From Acidisoma cellulosilyticum (GTDB lineage: Bacteria > Pseudomonadota > Alphaproteobacteria > Acetobacterales > Acetobacteraceae), in the NCBI RefSeq assembly GCF_020621385.1, contig NZ_JAESVA010000003.1:248001-312000 (forward strand): 64,000 bases of DNA, read 5' to 3'. The notes below the pieces were generated by a model. It was not told the origin of the DNA, made no database searches, and was given only the letters and a program-made list of their open reading frames with translations. Position numbers and translations under genes: made by a program. Shown here piece after piece: positions 37,853 to 47,484 of this stretch (positions are counted from its first letter, which is position 1; each line of letters begins with the position of its first letter).

Positions 37853-38338
37853 ATGGTCCGGGCTATGACCGGCAGCCCCCCTCCCCCGCTCGATCTGCGA
37901 CTGCACGCGCTTGACGCGACCGAAGCGCTGGCCGGACGCATTGCCGCGCTGCTGCGTCGCGGCGACGCCATTCTGCTGTCAGGCCCGCTCGGTGCCGGCA
38001 AAAGCGCGCTTGCCCGCGCGATCATCCGGGCAGCCGCTGCCGACCCTGCGCTCGACGTGCCGAGCCCCAGCTTCACCCTGGTGCAAAGCTATGAGACGCC
38101 CAAGGGGATGATCCATCACTACGATCTCTGGCGGGTGGAGCCGGGACCTGACCTGCGCGAGCTTGGGCTGGACGATGCGCTCAGTGAGATCACATTGATC
38201 GAATGGCCGGATCGGCTGGACGCCTATACGCCGGTCGACGCCCTTGAAATCACGCTCGATCCAAGGCCGGATGGCGAACGGCGCGCCCATCTTTCCGGCT
38301 GGCCGGATCGCCTCCATCGCCTTATGGACCAGCCATGA
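37853..38338 (+). CDS. tsaE: tRNA threonylcarbamoyladenosine ATPase TsaE
   Basis: A 161-residue ATPase with Walker A GPLGAGKSALAR, then PSPSFTLVQSYE and HYDLWRVEPGPDLRELGLDD, split as HYDLWR and ELGLDD, and IEWPDRL. TsaE assists TsaB-TsaD in t6A37 tRNA modification. ATG 37865 is a possible alternative start. Its stop overlaps the murU-like start (ATGA), leaving no room for the amgK gene usually present between them in relatives. Confidence 0.93.
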   Translation: MVRAMTGSPPPPLDLRLHALDATEALAGRIAALLRRGDAILLSGPLGAGKSALARAIIRAAAADPALDVPSPSFTLVQSYETPKGMIHHYDLWRVEPGPDLRELGLDDALSEITLIEWPDRLDAYTPVDALEITLDPRPDGERRAHLSGWPDRLHRLMDQP

Positions 38339-39096
38339 CCCAAGCTGCTTTCTCGCCTGCCCAGACCCCGCGCAAAGCCATGCTTCTGGCGGCCGGATTA
38401 GGCACCCGCATGCGTCCACTGACGGCGAAGACGGCGAAGCCTCTGCTGCCGCTGGGCGGCCGCGCCTTGCTCGATCATGCGCTGGATCGGCTGGCCGATG
38501 CGGGGGTGGAAACGGTCGTCGTCAATACCCACTGGCAGGCGGACTCTGTGGAAGCCCATCTCGCCGGTCGCGAGACAGGCCCGACCGTCATCGTGCAGCG
38601 CGAAGACAGCCTTCGCGACACCGGCGGCGCGGTCGCGGCCGCCCTGGCCGCGGGCCATCTGGGAACGGAACCCTTCTACGTCATCAATGGCGATGCTTTC
38701 TGGCTGGACGGCCCGATCCCGGTGCTGCTCCGCCTCGCCAGCGCCATGCAGATCGAAAAGACCGAGGGCGTATTGCTGCTGCATCGGACCACGCAGGTCG
38801 CGAGCGATACCGGTGCCGGGGATTTCGCCCTCGACGTCTGGGGCCATCCGCGCCGCCCGACCGAGCATGAACAGGTCCCCTATACCTATGCCGGCATTCA
38901 GATCCTCTCTCCCCGCCTGTTTCAGGATCTGCCGCCCGCAGCCTTCAGCATGAACCTGATCTGGGACCGCGCGATCGAAGCGGGACAACTCCGCGCCATC
39001 GTGCATGACGGCGTCTGGTTCCACCTCTCCACCCCGCCCGACCTTGCCCGCGCCGAAGTAGAATTGCGGGAGCATGCGGCAGGCAACCGCCGGTGA
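38335..39096 (+). CDS. MurU-like nucleotidyltransferase
   Basis: A 253-residue sugar-1-phosphate nucleotidyltransferase. The signature AMLLAAGLGTRMRPLT lies at residues about 15-30, KPLLPLGG follows, and NGDAFW carries the metal aspartate. Best fit is N-acetylmuramate alpha-1-phosphate uridylyltransferase (MurU) of the peptidoglycan salvage pathway. The family's usual partner kinase AmgK is not here. Overlaps tsaE and addB by 4 nt. Confidence 0.82.
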   Translation: MTQAAFSPAQTPRKAMLLAAGLGTRMRPLTAKTAKPLLPLGGRALLDHALDRLADAGVETVVVNTHWQADSVEAHLAGRETGPTVIVQREDSLRDTGGAVAAALAAGHLGTEPFYVINGDAFWLDGPIPVLLRLASAMQIEKTEGVLLLHRTTQVASDTGAGDFALDVWGHPRRPTEHEQVPYTYAGIQILSPRLFQDLPPAAFSMNLIWDRAIEAGQLRAIVHDGVWFHLSTPPDLARAEVELREHAAGNRR

Positions 39097-42059
39097 AGCC
39101 GCTTGGCCTCTGGTCCATTCCCAGCGGTCTTTCGTTCCTCGATGCATTGGCGCAGCGCTGGCTGCGGGACCACGGCGACGCCCCGCTCGCCCAGGGTCTG
39201 ATTCTGCTGCCGACGCGGCGCGCCGCCCGCGCGCTGATGGAAGCTTTCCTGCGCGCGACCGACGGCAAGCCGCTGCTGCTGCCGCGAATCTCTGCGATCG
39301 GCGCGGCGGATGAAGTGCCGCTGGCGCTCGGCCCCGCAGCGCTCGCCCTGCCGCCGGCCATGCCGGAAGCCCAGCGCCTGGCCACCCTCTCTCGTCTCAT
39401 TATCGCGCTGGAACAGGCGAGCGGCACGGTCAGCCCCAGCCTGGACGCAACCTGGCGCCTGGCCCGCGAACTCGCTGCCCTGATGGATGAGGCGGAGCGT
39501 GCCGAAGTGCCGCTGGCCCAGGCGCTGCATGCCAGCGTGCCGGAGGAATTGGCGGCGCATTGGCAAAAGACGCTGACCTTCCTCGCTATCGCGACCGACC
39601 AATGGCCGCGCATCCTGGATGAATTGCAGCTGATCGACCCGGTCGCGCGGCAGGTCCGGCTGCTCCATGCCCAAGCGAAAGCCTGGGAAGATAAGCCGCC
39701 CGATTATCCGGTCTGGATTGCCGGGCTCACGGCTGCCCGCCCGTCCATCGCCCATATCGCGCGCGTCGTGGCCGGACTGCCCCAGGGCGCGGTCATCCTG
39801 CAGGGCCTCGACCACGGCATGGCCGATGAGGTCTGGACATCGCTGCAGCCGAGCCATCCGCAGGCTGGGCTGCAGCGCTTGATCGCGGCCATGGGCGCAA
39901 GGCGGGACGACGTGCAGCCTTGGGATGAGTCACCGCAGCAGGCGCCCGACCGCTCGGATCTCCTCGCCCGCGCCTTGCTGCCGGCCGAAGCGCTCAGCGC
40001 CTGGCGAGAGGCAGCCCCCCTGGCCCTCGACGGGCTTTATCGCTTGTCTCCCGCCGACCAGCAGCAGGAAGCGATCGCCATCGCGGCCCTGCTGCGCGAC
40101 ACGTTGGAAACGCCTTCCGCCCGCGCCGTGCTGATCACGCCGGATCGCCAGCTTGCCGCCCGCGTCGCGGTCGAGCTTCGCCGCTTCGGCGTCATCGCCG
40201 ATGACAGCGCGGGCGAAGCTTTGGGGGAGACGCCGGCCGGCACCTTCCTGCGCCTCATCGCCCGTGCGGTCGCGGACCGTCTGGCGCCGGTGCCGCTGCT
40301 GGCGCTGCTGAAACACCCGCTGACCGCCGCCGGCCTATCGCTCTCTGCCTGCCGCGCCGGCGCCCGCGCCCTGGAAATGGACTGCTTACGCGGGCCGCGC
40401 CCGGCCGCCGGTCTGACCGGTCTGCGGGATGCGCTGAGCCAGTCGCGCGGCGGCCCCTCGCCGCGCTCGGTCGATCTTTTGGCGCAGATCGAGGCCGCTT
40501 TGCTGCCGCTGCTGCGCCTGGCCGACGGCTATAAGACCCAGTCTGCCTCCGATCTTCTCCGCGCCTTGACCACGGTGGCCGAGGCGCTGGCGACGACCGC
40601 GGGAGACGCCGGTGCCGGACGTCTCTGGGCCGGGGAGGAAGGCGAGGCCTTGGCCTCGGCCATCGCGGAAGCCCTGCCCGCGCTCGACACCTTGCCCGAT
40701 ATCAGCCCCTCCGTTCTGCCCGGCCTGCTGGAGGCGCTGCTGGAAGGCAAGGTCGTGCGCAGCCGCCGCGCCATTCGCGGGTTGGAGGGTGCCAAGATTC
40801 ATCCCCGCGTCTCCATCTGGGGGCTTTTGGAAGCGCGACTGCAAAGTGCCGAGGTCATCGTCCTCGGCGGCTTGGTGGAAGGCGTCTGGCCGCCCGCCCC
40901 CGATCCCGGCCCCTGGCTCAGCCGCCGTATGCGCGCCGAAGCCGGGCTGCCTTCGCCCGAGGAAGAGATCGGCCAGGCCGCGCATGACTTTCTTACCGGC
41001 GCCTGCGCGGCGCCGACCGTCATTCTCAGCGCGCCCTTGCGTGTCGGTGGCGCGCCTGCCGTGCCGGCGCGCTGGCTGAAACGGCTGGAAGCGATGCTGG
41101 CCGGCCAGTCCATCCGCCTGCCCGCCCATCCCGCACTCACCTGGGCGCAGGCTCTGGATCAGCCCGGTGCCGCGCCTCAACCCGCGCGCCCCCCGGCGCC
41201 GAAACCGGCCGTAGCGCTGCGCCCGCGCAGCCTCTCGATCACCGAAATCGAGACCTGGCTCGCCGATCCTTACGCCATCTATGCCCGCCATGTGCTGCAG
41301 TTGAAGGAGCTTGATCCGCTGGATCAGGCGACGGATGCCGCCGATTACGGGCGGTTGGTTCATGCCGGCGTCCAGCATTTCTTGACCGAGGCCGGCGCCG
41401 AATGGCGCGCCGATTCGCCGCATCGGCTGCGCATCGCCATGGACCGTGCGCTCAGCGAAGCGCGCCTTCGCCCCGCACTCGCCAATTGGTGGCGGCCGCG
41501 TCTTCAGCGCATCGCCGATTGGATCGCGGAGGTGGAAACCGCCCGCCGCGCCGGCCTGTCGCTGACCAAAATCGGCACCGAAGTCAGCGGCCGCTGGGCG
41601 CTGTCCGGTCCGGCCGGTCCCTTCACGCTGAAAGGACGTGCCGACCGTATCGAGCGGCGCGCCGATGGGTCACTGACGCTGATCGACTATAAGACCGGCA
41701 CGGTGCCGACCGAAAAGCGCGTGCGCGAAGGCCATGCCCCGCAGCTGCCGCTGGAAGCCGCGATGGCGGCATCTGGCGCCTTCGGGGAGGATTATACAGG
41801 CCCGACGGTCGAGATGAGCTATTGGCGCTTGCGCGGCGGGGCCGAGCCCGGCGCCGTCATCACGCCGATCGAGAGCGCCATTGAACTCGAAGACCTCGCA
41901 AAACAGTCCGCCGACTCGCTCCGCGCCCTGATCGCGGCCTTCGACGATGCCGCGAAACCCTATCTCGCCCGGCCCCATCCCGGCCGAGCGGCGCGGGATT
42001 CGGCTTACGGCCGCCTCGCGCGGCTCGCCGAATGGGCCGGCGGCGGGGATGAGGGTTGA
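39093..42059 (+). CDS. addB: Double-strand-break repair protein AddB
   Basis: A 988-residue alphaproteobacterial-type AddB, starting with GTG. The N-terminal helicase-like part keeps ILLPTRRAARAL but lacks a Walker A motif. The C-terminal PD-(D/E)XK nuclease shows LKGRADRIERR and LIDYKTG near residue 850. With AddA it forms a helicase-nuclease that resects breaks at Chi-like sites for RecA. It lies 4 nt before addA. Confidence 0.93.
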   Translation: MKPLGLWSIPSGLSFLDALAQRWLRDHGDAPLAQGLILLPTRRAARALMEAFLRATDGKPLLLPRISAIGAADEVPLALGPAALALPPAMPEAQRLATLSRLIIALEQASGTVSPSLDATWRLARELAALMDEAERAEVPLAQALHASVPEELAAHWQKTLTFLAIATDQWPRILDELQLIDPVARQVRLLHAQAKAWEDKPPDYPVWIAGLTAARPSIAHIARVVAGLPQGAVILQGLDHGMADEVWTSLQPSHPQAGLQRLIAAMGARRDDVQPWDESPQQAPDRSDLLARALLPAEALSAWREAAPLALDGLYRLSPADQQQEAIAIAALLRDTLETPSARAVLITPDRQLAARVAVELRRFGVIADDSAGEALGETPAGTFLRLIARAVADRLAPVPLLALLKHPLTAAGLSLSACRAGARALEMDCLRGPRPAAGLTGLRDALSQSRGGPSPRSVDLLAQIEAALLPLLRLADGYKTQSASDLLRALTTVAEALATTAGDAGAGRLWAGEEGEALASAIAEALPALDTLPDISPSVLPGLLEALLEGKVVRSRRAIRGLEGAKIHPRVSIWGLLEARLQSAEVIVLGGLVEGVWPPAPDPGPWLSRRMRAEAGLPSPEEEIGQAAHDFLTGACAAPTVILSAPLRVGGAPAVPARWLKRLEAMLAGQSIRLPAHPALTWAQALDQPGAAPQPARPPAPKPAVALRPRSLSITEIETWLADPYAIYARHVLQLKELDPLDQATDAADYGRLVHAGVQHFLTEAGAEWRADSPHRLRIAMDRALSEARLRPALANWWRPRLQRIADWIAEVETARRAGLSLTKIGTEVSGRWALSGPAGPFTLKGRADRIERRADGSLTLIDYKTGTVPTEKRVREGHAPQLPLEAAMAASGAFGEDYTGPTVEMSYWRLRGGAEPGAVITPIESAIELEDLAKQSADSLRALIAAFDDAAKPYLARPHPGRAARDSAYGRLARLAEWAGGGDEG

Positions 42060-42063
42060 GCCG

Positions 42064-45000
42064 ATGACAAATTCCCAGCTTGGCCTGCCCCTGCCGCCGA
42101 CGCCCAGCGCCGATGATGCGCGGGTTCGCGCCAGCCAGCATCAGATGGCGGCGTCCAACCCGCGCGTCTCCACCTTCGTCGCGGCCTCCGCCGGGTCCGG
42201 CAAAACCAAGCTGCTGACGGATCGGCTGCTGCGCCTGATGCTGGGCGGCGTCGACCCTGGCCGCATCCTTTGCCTCACCTTCACCCGCAATGCCGCTGCC
42301 GAAATGGCGCTGCGCCTGCAGGACCGGCTCGGCCGCTGGGTCAGCCTGCCCGATGACCTCCTCAATCAGGCGCTGGCCGAGCTTGAGGTTCTGCCCAGCG
42401 AGGCGCAGCGCAAACGTGCGCGATCCCTGTTCGCCATCGTGCTCGATCTGCCCGGCGGCATGCGGATCGATACCATCCACGCCTTCTGCCAGTCGCTGCT
42501 GCGCCGCTTTCCGCTGGAAGCCGGCATCTCCCCCCATTTCCGGCTGATCGAGGAGCGTGACGCGCTGATCACGCTGCGGGAGGAGCAGGAAATCGTCCTC
42601 TCCCGCATCCATGACGATGCGCCGGGCATGCGCGAGGCTGTGGATGCGTTGGCCGCCGAACTCAGCGCCGATGACCTGGATGGTCTGCTCCGCAAACTGG
42701 ACGGCGCGCGGGAACGAACGGAAGCGCTGCTCGCCCTCGATATCGAGGCCCTGATCGCCAGCCAGCGCCGGGTGCTGGGCGCCGCGCGGGATCGGGCTGA
42801 TATCTGGCGCGATGCGCTGGCCGGTGACAACGCATCCGCGCTGCGCCGCGTCCTCACCACCATTGCCGAACAGGGGCCGCCCACCACGCGCATCCGGGCC
42901 TTGGCCCTTCTGGACTGGCTGGCCGATGACGAGGACGGCCGCAGACAGGATTGGAGCGTCTGGAGCCGCAGTTTCTTCAAGGCGGACGGTGGCCCCCTCG
43001 CCCGTTCGACGCTCATCGGCAAGAAGCTGGATGCGGACCGCCCCGATCTCTGGCCGGTCATCGAAGCCGAGCAGGCGCGTCTAACCGCCATCGAAGACGC
43101 TTTCGCGGCCGACCGGCTGGCCGATCTTTCCGCGTCATTCCTGCGTCTGGCACTTCCGGTGCTGCGTCAGCAGGCGCGGCGGCGGCAGGTGGAAGGGCTG
43201 ATGGATTACGGCGACCTCATCATCCGGTCCAATGAGTTGCTGCGCGATCCCGGCGCCGCCTGGGTATTGTTCAAGCTCGACCACGGGCTGGATCACCTTC
43301 TGCTGGATGAGGTGCAGGACACGGCACCCGCGCAATGGACCATCGCCGGCAGCCTGACGGCCGAATTCTTCGCCGGCACCGGCGCGCGAGAGGCGCAGGC
43401 GCAATCGCAGAAAGATGCGCTCGGCCGCACCGTCTTCGCGGTCGGCGACCGCAAACAGTCCATCTACGGGTTCCAGGGCGCGGATCTCCGCTCCTTCGAC
43501 GATTGGCGCGACAGGCTGCGCCAGCGCGTGCGCCGGGCGCAGCGGGACTGGCATGACGGCGCGCTCGACGTCTCCTTCCGCTCCGTCGTGCCGGTTCTGG
43601 CTTTGGTCGACGCGGTCTTCGCGGACCCCGAAGCCGCGCGCGGCGTGGTGGAGCCCGGCAGCTCGCCGCTGCTCCATGTCTCGGCCCGGCCGGAAGACGG
43701 CGGACAGGTTGAGATCTGGCCGCTGACACCACGCGAAGCGGTGCCGAGCCCTGACGCCTGGACCATTCCGGACAGCAATCTCGGCCAGACTTCGGCCCCC
43801 GGACGACTGGCGCGGGACCTGGCCCTATGGATCGCCCGGCTGACCGATGGCAGCCAGATGCTGGCGAGCCAAGGCCGGCCCGTGCAGCCCGGCGACATTC
43901 TGGTTCTTCTGCAAAAGCGCGCGCCGATCGCCCCTATTCTGGTCCGTGAACTCAAGGCTGCCGGCGTGCCGGTGGCGGGTCTGGACCGGCTGGAACTCAC
44001 GGCCCAGGCCGCCGTGCAGGATCTGATGGCGCTCGCCGATAGCCTGCTGCTGCCCGAAGACGACCTCTCCTTCGCCTGCTGGCTCACCAGCCCCTTGGGC
44101 AATCTCTCGGATGAGAGCCTGATGGATCTGGCGGCCGGACGTCGCCGCCAATACCTGTCGGAAACGCTGCGCCTCCGTGCGGAGGAACGGCCGGACTGGC
44201 TGGCCGCCTGGCATTTCTATGAGGTTCTGCAGGCCGAGGTCGACTACGCCACGCCGCATGCCGTGCTCTCCCGCGCGCTCGGCGCGCTCGGTGGAAGGGC
44301 GCGGCTGTTCCGGCGCCTCGGCGCGGAAGCGGCGGAGCCGGTGGATGAGCTCCTGAATGCTGCCCTGACCTATACGGCCAGCCATGCCCCCTCCCTGCAA
44401 AGCTTCCTGCATTGGCTGCGACAATCGACGGCGGAGGCGAAGCGCGAACCGGGGGCTGCGGGCGATGCCGTGCGCATCATGACCGTCCATGCCTCCAAAG
44501 GTCTGCAGGCGCCGATCGTCATCATGGCCGATGCCGCCAACCGGCCGCCGGGCGATCGCTCGCAACTGCTCTGGATGCAGGATGCGGATAACGGGCTCGA
44601 CCTACCCATCCTTTGCCCACGCAAGGACAGCCATTGCGAGGCGAGCCGCGCCTTCCAGGGCATGGTTCAGGCCCGCGCGGTGGAGGAGCATCACCGCCTG
44701 CTTTATGTCGCCATGACCCGCGCGGAAGACCGGCTGGTCGTCTGCGGCTGGGAAAGTGGCGGCCCGCGCGGCAGCGCACCAAGCTGGCATGAGCTGATTT
44801 CCCGCGGCTTCGACAGGCTGCAAGCCGAGACGGTGGAAGACCCTGATGTCTTCCCACCGAGCCGGAAGGTTTTGGCGGCGCCGCAGCGGCGCCCGCCGCC
44901 GGCGGTCAAAGCCAAGGCCAGCGCGCTGACCACCGACCTGCCGCTTTGGATCGGCCGCGCCCCTCATTGGCAGGCGGTGCCAGCCCCGCGCGAACCGCCG

Positions 45001-45621
45001 CGTCCCACACCTCTAGCCCCGAGTCGACCGGATGACATCGCCTTCGGTCCGGTGCCGGCAAGCGATTCGCCCCTGATCGTCACGGCATCGCGCAGCGCGC
45101 GTTTCACGCGCGGCACGCTCATCCATCAGCTGCTGCAACATATGCCGGAACTGCCGGCCGATACGCGGGCGGAGGCAGCCTTCGATTTCCTGCGTCGCGC
45201 CAGCGCCGGTATCGACCCGGCCGAGATCGAAACCGTCCTCGCGCAATGTGAAGCCGTGATCGGCGACCCGATGCTGGCAAAGGCCTTCGCGCCCGGCAGC
45301 CGTGCTGAAGTGCCGCTAGCGGGCGAGGTTGCCGGCGAGGTCATCACCGGCATCGTCGACCGGCTGGCGGTGACGACAGACAGCGTCACCGCGCTCGACT
45401 TCAAGACGAACCGCCAACCCCCGGCTGCGGTCGAGAAAACGCCGATCCTCTATCTGCGGCAGATGGCGGCCTATCGCGCGCTGCTGGAGAGGATTTTCCC
45501 GGATCGGCCGATCCGCTGCGTGCTGGTCTGGACCGAGAGCGGCACCATCATGCCGCTGCCCGATGCGCTGCTGGATGGCCACAGCCCTCAGGCGCGGGCG
45601 GCGGCAAAATCCTTGAACTGA
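42064..45621 (+). CDS. addA: Helicase-nuclease subunit AddA
   Basis: An 1185-residue UvrD-type helicase-nuclease. Walker A AASAGSGKT is at 40-48, Walker B LLLDEVQDTAPAQW around 420, and motif V/VI region TVHASKGLQAPIV and LYVAMTRAEDRLVV. The C-terminal nuclease has GIVDRL and ALDFKTN. I start at ATG 42064, just past addB, not at the frame's first ATG inside addB. Its last 34 nt overlap the end of the convergent GT9-like gene. Confidence 0.94.
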   Translation: MTNSQLGLPLPPTPSADDARVRASQHQMAASNPRVSTFVAASAGSGKTKLLTDRLLRLMLGGVDPGRILCLTFTRNAAAEMALRLQDRLGRWVSLPDDLLNQALAELEVLPSEAQRKRARSLFAIVLDLPGGMRIDTIHAFCQSLLRRFPLEAGISPHFRLIEERDALITLREEQEIVLSRIHDDAPGMREAVDALAAELSADDLDGLLRKLDGARERTEALLALDIEALIASQRRVLGAARDRADIWRDALAGDNASALRRVLTTIAEQGPPTTRIRALALLDWLADDEDGRRQDWSVWSRSFFKADGGPLARSTLIGKKLDADRPDLWPVIEAEQARLTAIEDAFAADRLADLSASFLRLALPVLRQQARRRQVEGLMDYGDLIIRSNELLRDPGAAWVLFKLDHGLDHLLLDEVQDTAPAQWTIAGSLTAEFFAGTGAREAQAQSQKDALGRTVFAVGDRKQSIYGFQGADLRSFDDWRDRLRQRVRRAQRDWHDGALDVSFRSVVPVLALVDAVFADPEAARGVVEPGSSPLLHVSARPEDGGQVEIWPLTPREAVPSPDAWTIPDSNLGQTSAPGRLARDLALWIARLTDGSQMLASQGRPVQPGDILVLLQKRAPIAPILVRELKAAGVPVAGLDRLELTAQAAVQDLMALADSLLLPEDDLSFACWLTSPLGNLSDESLMDLAAGRRRQYLSETLRLRAEERPDWLAAWHFYEVLQAEVDYATPHAVLSRALGALGGRARLFRRLGAEAAEPVDELLNAALTYTASHAPSLQSFLHWLRQSTAEAKREPGAAGDAVRIMTVHASKGLQAPIVIMADAANRPPGDRSQLLWMQDADNGLDLPILCPRKDSHCEASRAFQGMVQARAVEEHHRLLYVAMTRAEDRLVVCGWESGGPRGSAPSWHELISRGFDRLQAETVEDPDVFPPSRKVLAAPQRRPPPAVKAKASALTTDLPLWIGRAPHWQAVPAPREPPRPTPLAPSRPDDIAFGPVPASDSPLIVTASRSARFTRGTLIHQLLQHMPELPADTRAEAAFDFLRRASAGIDPAEIETVLAQCEAVIGDPMLAKAFAPGSRAEVPLAGEVAGEVITGIVDRLAVTTDSVTALDFKTNRQPPAAVEKTPILYLRQMAAYRALLERIFPDRPIRCVLVWTESGTIMPLPDALLDGHSPQARAAAKSLN

Positions 45622-46472
45622 TCCAGCAAAGGCCCGACCCAGCCGAGGCCCGGACCATCCGGAAACCAGGCATCGTGCACGGCTTTGAGGTCCTCCTCGC
45701 TCCGCACGAATTCCGCGCTTTCCGGCACACCCGTCACGGGCAGCCGATAGGGCAAGCAAAACGGATAGTCCCGCACACGCCATTCCGGCCGGTGCGTCGT
45801 CATGAAGGCGAGACAAGGAACGGAATAGGCATCGGCCAGATGCAAAATCGCCGTATCCGTCGATACCACGGCCCGCGCGCCCGCGACCAAAGCCGCCAAG
45901 GCTTCGATCGTTTCGCAGAAGGGCGCCGCGATGCCGCCCGTCATCGGTGCCCCCTGCGTCACCACGGGGCCGAACCCGCGCGCGGCCAAGCCGCGCAGCA
46001 GAGCGGCCTGCGGCTCCGGCGGCATGTCACGGAGCGCGATGGATGCATGCGGGCAGAGCAGCACATAGGCTTTCGGCAGATCGAGGACCGGCAAAACCCC
46101 CAGCCTTGGCGCCAACCAGCTATTGCGCTTCTGATCTGAAGCGACCGTTGCCGGATCGATACCGAGTTTGCCCAGAAAGAAATCAATCATCGAGATGCAG
46201 GCGAAGCCCGGATCATGCGCGAAATCCCGGATGTCGATCACACGGCCGTCGCGGGGTGCTATCTCCATCGGCATGATCTCTGCCAGATTGGCCGCCCGCT
46301 GATACAGCTGCGGCACCAGGGGCTTCGCCGGGGGTTCCTGACGGCCGAGCACGACCCGCCCTTGAACAGCCCCCATCGCGCGGGCAATCGACAGCGCCTG
46401 CAATCCGATGATGCCATCGCCCAGGCTGATGCCGAAACCGTTCAAAACTGTCGTTAGGCCCAAATCCTGCAT
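45588..46472 (-). CDS. GT9-like glycosyltransferase-fold protein
   Basis: A 294-residue protein starting MQDLGLTTV, GGGI-like GDGIIGLQAL at the N-terminus. The C-terminal half holds SIALRDMP, a GFGPVVTQG strand and VAGARAVVSTDTAILHLADAYSVPCLAFM, seen as ARAVVSTDTAILHLADAYSVP, the ADP-heptose:LPS heptosyltransferase (GT9) motif. The acceptor is unknown. An earlier in-frame ATG (46547) is less likely, given AGGTAATCGAGGA before 46472. Divergent from trxA. Confidence 0.65.
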   Translation of the reverse strand: MQDLGLTTVLNGFGISLGDGIIGLQALSIARAMGAVQGRVVLGRQEPPAKPLVPQLYQRAANLAEIMPMEIAPRDGRVIDIRDFAHDPGFACISMIDFFLGKLGIDPATVASDQKRNSWLAPRLGVLPVLDLPKAYVLLCPHASIALRDMPPEPQAALLRGLAARGFGPVVTQGAPMTGGIAAPFCETIEALAALVAGARAVVSTDTAILHLADAYSVPCLAFMTTHRPEWRVRDYPFCLPYRLPVTGVPESAEFVRSEEDLKAVHDAWFPDGPGLGWVGPLLDQFKDFAAARA

Positions 46473-46610
46473 TCCTCGATTACCTGCCCCCGCGTCACAA
46501 CTGATGCTCGCGGTCGCAAGCTTGCCTGACGGGTGGTAATGTCCCACCTTCAGACCAACGCAACATTAACCGCGTCGCTTCGTGGCGCGGCTTTCAGCAT
46601 GAGGCTCCCC

Positions 46611-46937
46611 ATGGCTGGCAATACCAAGGCTGTGACTGACGCAAGCTTCGATTCGGATGTCTTGAAGGCACCCGGCGTCGTCGTCGTCGATTTCTGGGCC
46701 GAGTGGTGCGGCCCCTGCCGCGCGATTTCCCCGGCGCTTGAAGAAATCTCGGCCGAATATGCAGGCAAGCTCACGATTGCCAAGGTCAATATCGACGAAA
46801 ATCCGATGACGCCGAGCAACTATGCGGTGCGCGGCATCCCGACCTTGATCCTGTTCAAGGACGGCAAACCGGCCGCGACCCAGGTTGGCGCCGCTCCCAA
46901 AAGCGTGCTCAAGGCCTGGATCGAGCGTAGCCTTTAA
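46611..46937 (+). CDS. trxA: Thioredoxin TrxA
   Basis: A 108-residue thioredoxin with the redox motif W-C33-G-P-C36 and the cis-proline segment [12 protein letters not shown]. It is the general cytosolic disulfide reductant. ATG 46611 sits 6 nt after GAGG. Upstream in-frame ATGs (46533, 46599) would add an unusual tail. It follows addBA in this lineage's common order, here separated by the reversed GT9-like gene. Confidence 0.96.
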   Translation: MAGNTKAVTDASFDSDVLKAPGVVVVDFWAEWCGPCRAISPALEEISAEYAGKLTIAKVNIDENPMTPSNYAVRGIPTLILFKDGKPAATQVGAAPKSVLKAWIERSL

Positions 46938-46940
46938 GGA

Positions 46941-47330
46941 ATGACGTCCTTGGCGATTCGTGAGCCTCTGATCCGCGTGATCGCCATGCCGGCGGATACC
47001 AACCCCGCCGGCGATATTTTCGGCGGCTGGCTGCTGGCGCAGATGGACTTGGCGGCGGGCAACCTTGCCCACCGCATCGCCAAGGGCCGCTGCGTCACGG
47101 TCGCCCTCGACGGAATGGCCTTCCTGGCGCCGGTTCATGTGGGGGATGAGGTCAGCTTCTATGCCGACCTTCTCTCCATGGGCCGGACCTCGATGAAGAT
47201 CTCGGTCGAGGCCGAGCGGCGCACCCGTTACCAGGCAGAAACCGTGCCCGTGACCAAGGCCGTCTTTACCTTCGTCGCGATCGACGAGGACCGTAAGCCG
47301 CGCCCCATTAAGGAAGGCGACGGCGGCTGA
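46941..47330 (+). CDS. Acyl-CoA thioesterase, YciA-like hotdog protein
   Basis: A 129-residue single-hotdog thioesterase. The family block MPADTNPAGDIFGGWLLAQMD holds the catalytic Asp and the GG turn, seen as ADTNPAGDIFGGWLLAQMD, then VALDGMAFLAPVHVGDEV. It hydrolyses short- to medium-chain acyl-CoA. The start is 4 nt after the trxA stop, so the two are co-transcribed. Confidence 0.9.
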   Translation: MTSLAIREPLIRVIAMPADTNPAGDIFGGWLLAQMDLAAGNLAHRIAKGRCVTVALDGMAFLAPVHVGDEVSFYADLLSMGRTSMKISVEAERRTRYQAETVPVTKAVFTFVAIDEDRKPRPIKEGDGG

Positions 47331-47356
47331 GGGTTGGTTTAGTCGCCTGCTCGAAA

Positions 47357-47388
47357 GGGTAGATCCGCGGAATGAATCCGCGGACGAC
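47357..47388 (-). repeat. REP-like palindrome, copy 2 (inverted)
   Basis: GGGTAGATCCGCGG-AATGAA-TCCGCGGACGAC is the reverse of the family consensus. With the next copy it forms a head-to-head pair 31 bp apart in the convergent gap between the yciA-like and yaiI genes. Confidence 0.72.
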
Positions 47389-47418
47389 GGAGAAAGAGGG
47401 AGCTCCTCCTTACCAATC

Positions 47419-47451
47419 GTCATCCGCGCACTTGTTGCGCGGACCTACCCG
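47419..47451 (+). repeat. REP-like palindrome, copy 3
   Basis: GTCATCCGCGCA-CTTG-TTGCGCGGACCTACCCG. Together with copy 2 it could fold into a large stem and act as a bidirectional terminator. Confidence 0.72.
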
Positions 47452-47484
47452 ATCACGTCAGCGGAACGGCCCCTAGCTTCGACC

